Shown: positions 57,383 through 64,000 of the stretch, one piece after another
Layout: each line of letters begins with the position of its first letter
How positions within the stretch are numbered: position 1 is the stretch's first letter
Assembly (NCBI GenBank): GCA_900312665.1
Contig: ONZQ02000016.1
Span: forward strand, 186,001 to 250,000
Direction of reading: 5' to 3'
DNA length: 64,000 bases
From: Cephalotrichum gorgonifer
Lineage: Eukaryota; Ascomycota; Sordariomycetes; Microascales; Microascaceae
Translations under genes and position numbers: made by a program
Notes under the pieces: generated by a model
Databases searched by the model: none
Told to the model about the DNA's origin: nothing
Seen by the model: the letters and a program-made list of their open reading frames with translations, nothing else

Positions 57383-60300
57383 CTAAGCCGCCGACCAGAT
57401 CGACACACCATCGGTGCTCATCGTGCTCATATACCCCTCCTCATCATCCTTCCTCGGCCCGCCCCCGTTCCTCCTGAAGTACACCCTCTTCCCCCACTTC
57501 CACGACTCAACCGCCGAGAAGAACACGGCGACCGACACGACGACAACGGCCCACTCCCACGTAATGCCCTTGTGCATGAACACCACCGTGTCCAGGACGG
57601 GGATGTACAGCGTCACGACCGTCAGGAAGAAGCCCACCACCACGCTCCAGAACAGGAATTGGTTCCGCCAGAACACGAGCGCCCAGCTCTTGGGGTCCCG
57701 CACGAGCCCGTCGAACAGCGAGCGCCGGGAGTCGATGAGCTCCCACGCGAAAAAGAGGAACACCCACATCATGGTCGTGTAGGCCGTCGCACGCGCGCGG
57801 AAGACGCCGTTGCACGAGTCCGAGTACTCGAGGTTGCAGTCGTGGCCGAAGTTGCCGTCGTTGAAGCCGAAGAGGACGACGATGAAGGAGCCGAGGATGC
57901 AGATGGACATTACGATGCCGTACCATGTGAGGTCGAGCACGAATTCGGGTGTGAAGACGCCGTATTTGAGCTAACAGAGGATGTCAGTCTGCTGCGCTGG
58001 GTGCTTTTACGAGAATTGGAGGGGCGTGAAACTCATATTGCGCAACAAGGAAAAGGGGGGAGGACTTACGTTCTGGGGAGGGCGGCGCAGGATGTCCGGC
58101 GACGCCTGCTCAAAGCCCAGGCCCGTCTCGGTAAAGGCACCGGCAACCAACAGCATGAACAGGATCTCCACGGGGGTGATCTGGAAGATGGAAATCCCAT
58201 CCGCATCCTTGAATGCGAGGCCGGTAAGCAGCGCAATCACGAATCCGACATTGGCCGCCAGCACGTGCAGGATGAACTTCTGGATATTATCAAAGATGCG
58301 ACGGCCCTCATCGATGGCGTTCAGGATCGACGCGAAGTTGTCATCCGTTAGGATGATGTCGGACGAGTTCTTCGCCACGTCCGACCCGTTCATGCCCATC
58401 GCTATCCCGACGTCGGCGTACTTCAGACTCGGGCTGTCGTTCACGCCGTCGCCCGTCATGGCGACGAACTTCCCCCGCCTGTGCAGCGCCTCAATCATGC
58501 GGACCTTGGTGGTTGGCGAGCAGCGCGCCACGACGAGCGGCAGCTGCGGGAGGAGGTCGATCTCGTCGTCCGTCATGGAGTCGAACTCGTGCGCCGTCAT
58601 GACCATTGTCTTCGCCACGTCGGCGGGGACCTGGCTCATCCGCGACTCCGTGGGGAGGATGGCGACCTCGGCGGCGATGGCGCGCGCCGTGTGGGGATGG
58701 TCGCCCGTAAGCATGTGCACGGAGATACCGGCACGGTGACACGCGCGGACACTAGGGAGGGACTCGGGGCGGGGCGGGTCGTAGATGCCCACAAGGCCGC
58801 GGAGGACGAGGTCCTTCTCAAACTCAAGGCGGTTGAGGCCCTGCATCGCCTGAGCCTCCGTCACCCTCTCGAGACCGGACTTGCTCGCCAGTGCCAGGAC
58901 GCGGAGCCCTAGGCGCGCGAGGGCCTCCATGTTGGCGTGGATCTCGGCGAGGATCTTCTCCGTAAGCGGCTCCGGCTCGGCGCGGCCCATGGCGATCGTG
59001 GTGCAGCACCCGAGCACGCGCTCCGTGGCGCCCTTGGTGAAAATGTGCACTTCCCTGTCCGGCGAGCTCGTGTCCTCGACGACGACGGACATGCGCTTCA
59101 CCTCCGAGTCGAAGGGGAGCTCCGCGAGCTGCTTCCACCGCGCGTCCGGGTTCGTCTCTGTCGACAAGGTAAGTCTGTTCCACCCGAAGCGCGTCACGAA
59201 CACCTGCAGCGCGATCTCGGTCGGGTCTCCGTGAGCCACCCACGCGCCGGGCTTCTCGCCGTCGTCGGCCTCCCTCTGGACGGAGGCAAGGTTGGCGAGC
59301 GAGGCGATGTTGAGGTAGTTCTGGATCATGGGCTGGTTGATGGGCTCTTCAGCGGCGTTGACGGAATGGATCTTGGGCTCGAAGGCCGCAGAGCGCATGT
59401 CGACAGGCTGGCTGGGCGTGAACTTCACCTCGCCCTTAGTGGGGTTGTAGGGCTCCGGGGCGTTATCGACGGAGTAGGTTCCCAGACCTGGGAGCCAGGC
59501 CATGCGGACGACCATCCTGCCCTGTGTGAGGGTGCCGGTCTTGTCAGAGCAGATGTCTAGTGGCGGGGAGATATCGGTTAGTACTAGTTATAACTCCTCC
59601 CCAAGGCCCCCACTGGGACTGGTGGTTTCCCCAGCGCATCAATGGATGTGGAACAAGAGAGCAGGGATATAAGGCACGGATCAACTCACTGGTTACGCCA
59701 CCGAGTGCCTCAAGACTAGAGAGGTGGCGGACCACCACGTTCCGATCCACCATCGCCTTCGTCCCGGCCGCAAGCGTGATGGTCAGCACGAGAATCAGCG
59801 ACACGGGCAAGGTCCCGACGCCAGTGGCGACCGCATAGATGATGACGTCGTTGCGGGTGTTGAACTTGTTGGCGCCAAGCACGACCATAGCACACACAAT
59901 GGCGAAGCCGAAGACGTACAGGAACAGCTTGGAGAGTTTCCTCTGCAGCGGCGTCCCGACGGTGAGCCCCAGGAAGCTGCCCACGTACTTCCACAATACC
60001 TGGCCCGCGAACACAAAGTACGCGCCCAAGGTGACCTTCCCGCTCTCGTCCCGCCGGACGGACAAGTGCTTCCCGCCGGACCCCCCCTCGAGCAGCGCGG
60101 CGGCGATAAGACCGATCTCAGTGTACATTCCCGTCGCGAAGACGATGCCCCTCGCGCGCCCCTTGGTGACAGTCGAGGAGCTGAAGGCCGCATTTAGCCT
60201 GTCTCCAGGCCCCGTGTCGTCGTCGAAGACTTGGCTGGGATCCTTCCGGATGGGAAGAGACTCGCCCGTCAGGAGGGCCTCGTCGGTCTCGAAGTTGACA

Positions 60301-60984
60301 GCCTCGATGAGGCGGATGTCGGCGGGGACGGAGTCGCCCATCTTGAGCTCCACGATGTCGCCGGGCACCAGGTCGGCCGAGTCCAGGACGACGGTCCGGT
60401 CCTCACGGATGACCTTTGCGCTGGGGGACGTGAGGGCCCCGAGGGCGTCGATGGTGCATGCCGCCTGGTAGTCCTGCACGAAGCCGATGATGATGTTGAG
60501 GCAGATGATTCCGGCGATGACGCCGCCTTCGATGTAGGCTTCTATTCCAAAGCTAGCAGCGAGAGCGAGGACGAGTACCTATTGCCATGCCCTGTGTTAG
60601 TTGTTGATGCTCCTTGGGAAGGGCTAGGGTGGGGTGGGTATAGTGGTTGGCTGATGGGGCAGGAAGGCAGTGTGTTGATCTACGAGCAGGGTAGGCGACA
60701 AGGATGTGTGACATGGGCATGCGGAATGAAGGAGCCATTGGGAGGGCCTCATTTACCAAAGTCATGGCGTTCACGACCTGCCGCAGGAGAATCTTGAGCG
60801 GCTGAGCGTTCTTCTCCTTCAGCAGCTCGTTGGGGCCGAACTCCTCTCGGCGCCTCGCGGCTTCATCACCACGGAGGCCGCTCTGGATGTTTACTTCCAG
60901 AAGCCTAGCGACCTCTTCGGCCGGTAGGGCATGCGGCGGCCGCGGCAGCGGCTTGTTGGACTGCCCGGAGACGTGTTGCTCCAT
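57383..60984 (-). CDS. ENA-type P-type ATPase (Na+/K+ efflux, subfamily IID)
   Basis: Exons on the minus strand: 60984-60757, 60578-59690, 59556-58070 and 57970-57383, all in phase, 1063 residues. Pumps alkali cations out of the cell, or into the secretory system, using ATP. P-type ATPase motifs: TGES in DEALLTGESLPIRK, the phosphorylated Asp (about 377) in NICSDKTGTLTQG (split by an intron after N), KGATERVLG in the nucleotide domain, MLTGDHPHTARAIA, and TGDGVNDSPSLKYADVGIAM. The N-terminus (MEQHVSGQSNKPLPRPPHAL) is short and cytoplasmic. Sequence between the Asp and the nucleotide domain, and the final helices, match fungal ENA proteins. With the Trk importer at the other end of the window it belongs to K+/Na+ homeostasis, though they are not neighbours. 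Confidence 0.93.
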
Positions 60985-63900
60985 TGTGCCTGTCGTTGCC
61001 CTGTAGCACGGGGATGGGATAGGTACGTGGTGGGGTGGGGTGGGGGGCGTGTGGTGGCGTTGAGACACACAGAGAGACACTTGTGTCTCCTTACGTCGGA
61101 GTGACAGGGCAATCGAACAGAGTCGCAACTACTTCGCGACTGGCTGATCTGGTGATGGACTGAGCGGAAGACATCAAACGGTATGTAACGGGGGTGACCG
61201 AGAATAGCCAAGACTTGCGAAGCCTGGGTAGCTATCGTTCTAAGACGGGGGGGGCGTCAGGATCGGAAGAAAAGCACTTCTCGGTGCAGAAGAGAGGTTC
61301 AAGATATTGGAGCCAAGACATTCCAAGACACGAGCATGTCGATGGGGATCAAATACCATTTATCTATTCCAATCCCGCTCGCTGACCACCTCTAACCTTT
61401 CGCACTAGTCAACAACAACCCTTACCCCCTCCCCAGGTCCCGTTCTTTCTCAACCTTGCCAAGACAATCTTTACTGCAAGCGCATCATTCCCTTCCCCCA
61501 CCTCTCCCCTCCCCCCGCGGTTTAACCCATGGCTCCAACTGATCCAGTCACCGAGGGTGTGTAACAACTATTAGTTGTGTTCACATCCCGGAAGTACAAC
61601 ATGCCCCGTTCCCCTGCTCTCCGCTGGCCCAATTTTTATTTTGAGGCCCTCCGGTGCCCATCACGCAATGCTACCTACGGGGGGAACGGGCTTTTCTCTC
61701 GGCGCCCCACCGATAAGCCGCCCGGGTTGTCGCCGCTAGTCCCGATGGGGAAAGTGAACACGAGAAACCTCGCTGGATGAATGTCGGGATAGAAGAGAAG
61801 GGGGGTCAGACTGGTCGCGTCTGGCTTGGCTTGGCTTTTGTTGAGGGAGATGTTTTGGATCAGAGGGTTGGCGTTGATTCGGTGCGCGCGGAGGAGAGGA
61901 GAGGGAGGGGTTCTAGAAGGACGGGGAAGGGGATAGAAGTGCTTGGCGGTGCGAGGCGTTCTGATATCATTTTCTTGGAAGTCCCAGCCGAGAGAGGGCC
62001 ATAATGGTTACCGAGCCCCCCGGTTCCCCCGGTTGTGATTGATCGCTTATGCAGGACTGGGGATGGGAATTTGTAGGCTACGTGGGGAAAAAAAGAGTAT
62101 AAGTGGTCGCGTGACGTGTAAGTAAGTACGCAGCTGAAATTTCAGCTTTTTAATGAGAATAATAGTTTGGGGGCAGGAACTGAAATCGAGATCGATTCGT
62201 TGCAATTGGCTATATCCTTGCCTTTCCCCTTGTCCCCCTGTTTTATTCCCGGTGTGTGTTCCCCCGTCTCTCCACTGTGATACACGGCGTTAGTCAACGC
62301 CCGAGAAAACAAGTACTCGGCCTTGATAATAACAGCTCGGGATACCTCGGAGCTACTGCAAGTACAACACTAGTCCCCCCCTTCCCACTAGATAAGCCCT
62401 CGGACCACCCGGACGGGGAAATCCTGTCCAGATCTTGCTCAGATCTCGGAGTCGGGGTTTTTGGTGGGCCGCCCTACGGAGTACACGTGTAGTAATAGTC
62501 GGGGGAGGTTTATCGGGTCAAGTGCGGGGGGAGGGGGGGGACAACGGGGGGGGACACCGAGAGGGACAAGGAGAGCCACCTCGGGTCCGTCCCTCGGACG
62601 TGTAAAACCCCCACCTTTCTTCTCAGGAAGGATGGCCGCGCCAAGGACGTACCCCGCCTGTCGTGCCCTGTCCGGGAGACCCATTACCCATTAGGCATCG
62701 TGCGTCCCGCGTCCGGTGTCCGAGAACGGCTGTGATCTGTTCTCTCCATCTCTCCTACCCGCTTTTTTTTTTTACAGGGGCATGTTTATTTTCTCTCCCG
62801 TCACTATCCCCATTAGGAAATCACACGCGTGACCCTCCTGAGAGCCGGAGATTCGGTCGGTGATTGCGGTGGAATTATCTCCAGAGTGTGATGAACCTGG
62901 GGCAGATAACAGCCGGGGACCCGGGTGCCGTCTCGTCGGAAGTATCGGAGAGGGGTAGACGTTTTATCTGCCCGTAAGCTCCGCCAAGTCTCTCTCTGGG
63001 GCACAACTAATGCGATTGATAATGATAATACTCCGTAGATAGGAACCTCCATAGAGGTCATCCTCCGTGCCAAGTTTAAGCCTCTTGGTAATACCGTGTC
63101 CTATTCGTCCGGGTAGGTATTACTGGTTTCCAAATTGTATCCACGTCTGGGCTGGGCAGCGATATGTGCCAACACCCAGAATTCCACCACAGATCCAGAC
63201 TCCGAGCGGAGTCGGGAGCGGGGCCCTGTCAAAATTCCGGGGTCAATATGAAAACGTGGGCCATCTAGAGCGTGTGATTGGCTGAGTTGGAAGACAGACT
63301 TACACCACTAACGGTGGGCGAGTGGGTTCGTGCCAACACGCTAGACCCGCAGAAGTAGGGTGGGTGGAGCCTGGTGGGATGTACAAAGTCTTTTTTCCTT
63401 CACCTTCGGTCTGCCAAGAGTTCTGGGCTCGGTCTGCCAAGTCTTTACGGGCCAAGGGAGAGGGGTGGGTGGGGGATCGGAAAGGGGGGGAGAGGAAGGT
63501 CGTACCAGGATGTTGTATTTGCTGGAAAGTGTGGTCTGCGGCATCTAGATGATTCGAATCTGTGCGGGGTGGCTGACTGCAGGGCAAAGGGCAAAGGGCA
63601 AAGGGCAAAGGGCATTTCTGGCTCCCCTGTTCAGGTTTCACCAGATGAGATGTGGTATTGGGTTGAAGGTACGGAGTATAATATCCACTCGTTCAATGCC
63701 CTCCCTGTCCAGGCTGCGTGGGGGCTACCATGGGTGCATATATCGGTGCCCATCCCTGCGAAAAACTTATCCCTACCCTCCCACCCAACCAGACGCGAGA
63801 TAGAGACCGTCTCTGCCGGTCGACCTTGGGCCACACCTCCGGCCGTCCGTCCAATGGAACCATGAGATATCCCGACTCCCGCATCCGGAGGGGTAGGCTG

Positions 63901-64000
63901 GGGAAATTCGACATCGCGCTTCAAGCCGGGAATTTCGGGCTCTCTTGTGAAGGGTCCCCGGACTTTCCCCAGGCAGTTGAGGCGAGGACGCCCATGCTGG
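60985..64000. other. Intergenic, GC- and G-rich, no gene seen
   Basis: The left end is the ENA promoter and 5' UTR, including GGGGTGGGGTGGGGGG near 61030. A short frame at 61530 (MAPTDPVTEG up to GTGTGT) could be a first exon, but no continuation was found. Long poly-G stretches occur at 62520-62560. A heptamer repeat lies at 63578-63614. Overlapping long frames at 63300-63930 have low-complexity composition and were not accepted. Confidence 0.45.
63578..63614 (+). repeat. Heptanucleotide tandem repeat
   Basis: About five units of GGGCAAA. It is not the telomeric repeat of filamentous fungi (TTAGGG) and no telomeric sequence is near. Confidence 0.85.

Noticed and set aside
57572..60797. Several long plus-strand frames opposite the ENA gene
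   Set aside because: They mirror the ENA coding exons and contain acidic/His-rich junk typical of antisense of GC-rich genes.
63578..63614. GGGCAAA repeat as a telomere
   Set aside because: Not TTAGGG, only about five units, and sequence continues normally on both sides.
1..64000. CRISPR arrays, bacterial operons, rRNA genes
   Set aside because: None seen; the DNA is eukaryotic with spliceosomal introns.

Overview
The window is genomic DNA of a filamentous ascomycete (Pezizomycotina; probably a Eurotiomycete such as Aspergillus or Penicillium, by inference). The evidence is short GT-AG introns with CTAAC/CTGAC branch sites, Zn2Cys6 and HET-domain genes, an ENA-type ATPase, and a Thi4 gene whose 5' UTR intron carries a TPP riboswitch. 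Gene models were built by hand from splice signals and checked by codon phase. Two assembly gaps are present (14402-14763 and 44512-45172).

Layout. 1-2.3 kb: 3' part of a Trk potassium transporter. 3.9-5.4 kb: a Ulp1-like cysteine protease gene with two frame breaks. 6.0-9.7 kb: thiazole synthase Thi4 with its riboswitch, then an aldehyde dehydrogenase. 10.5-13.9 kb: an OTT_1508-like deaminase gene and a divergent zinc-finger gene, each interrupted by one in-frame stop. 15.2-19.5 kb: an unknown protein, a CorA-like transporter and a secreted GH76 mannanase. 22.0-29.2 kb: a Zn2Cys6 regulator with an apparent 3-nt microexon, a phytanoyl-CoA-dioxygenase-like enzyme and a divergent amino-acid permease. 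29.8-30.7 kb: a damaged caspase-like gene flanked by a diverged repeat. 32.5-34.0 kb: a secreted DUF4360-like protein and a small unknown protein. 34.3-38.3 kb: one seven-exon gene joining C2H2 fingers, ankyrin repeats and a C-terminal zinc-finger module. 40.6-46.3 kb: an F-box-like protein and two secreted proteins, one with a Gly-Gly-Asn-Asn repeat tract. 46.9-52.4 kb: a divergent cytochrome P450 and sugar-type MFS transporter sharing a repeated promoter element. 53.0-56.4 kb: a membrane-anchored HET protein. 57.4-61.0 kb: an ENA-type cation ATPase. 61-64 kb: no gene seen.

Two groups look functionally linked. The first is regulator, 2-oxoglutarate dioxygenase and permease at 22-29 kb. The second is P450 plus MFS transporter at 47-52 kb, where four copies of an element with core CCGAAACG...GGGGCCCC lie between the two start codons. 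Ion homeostasis genes (Trk, CorA-like, ENA) and conflict or regulatory families (HET, caspase-like, OTT deaminase, Ulp1-like) are also over-represented. Several of the latter carry a single lesion each, which suggests either recent decay or assembly error.
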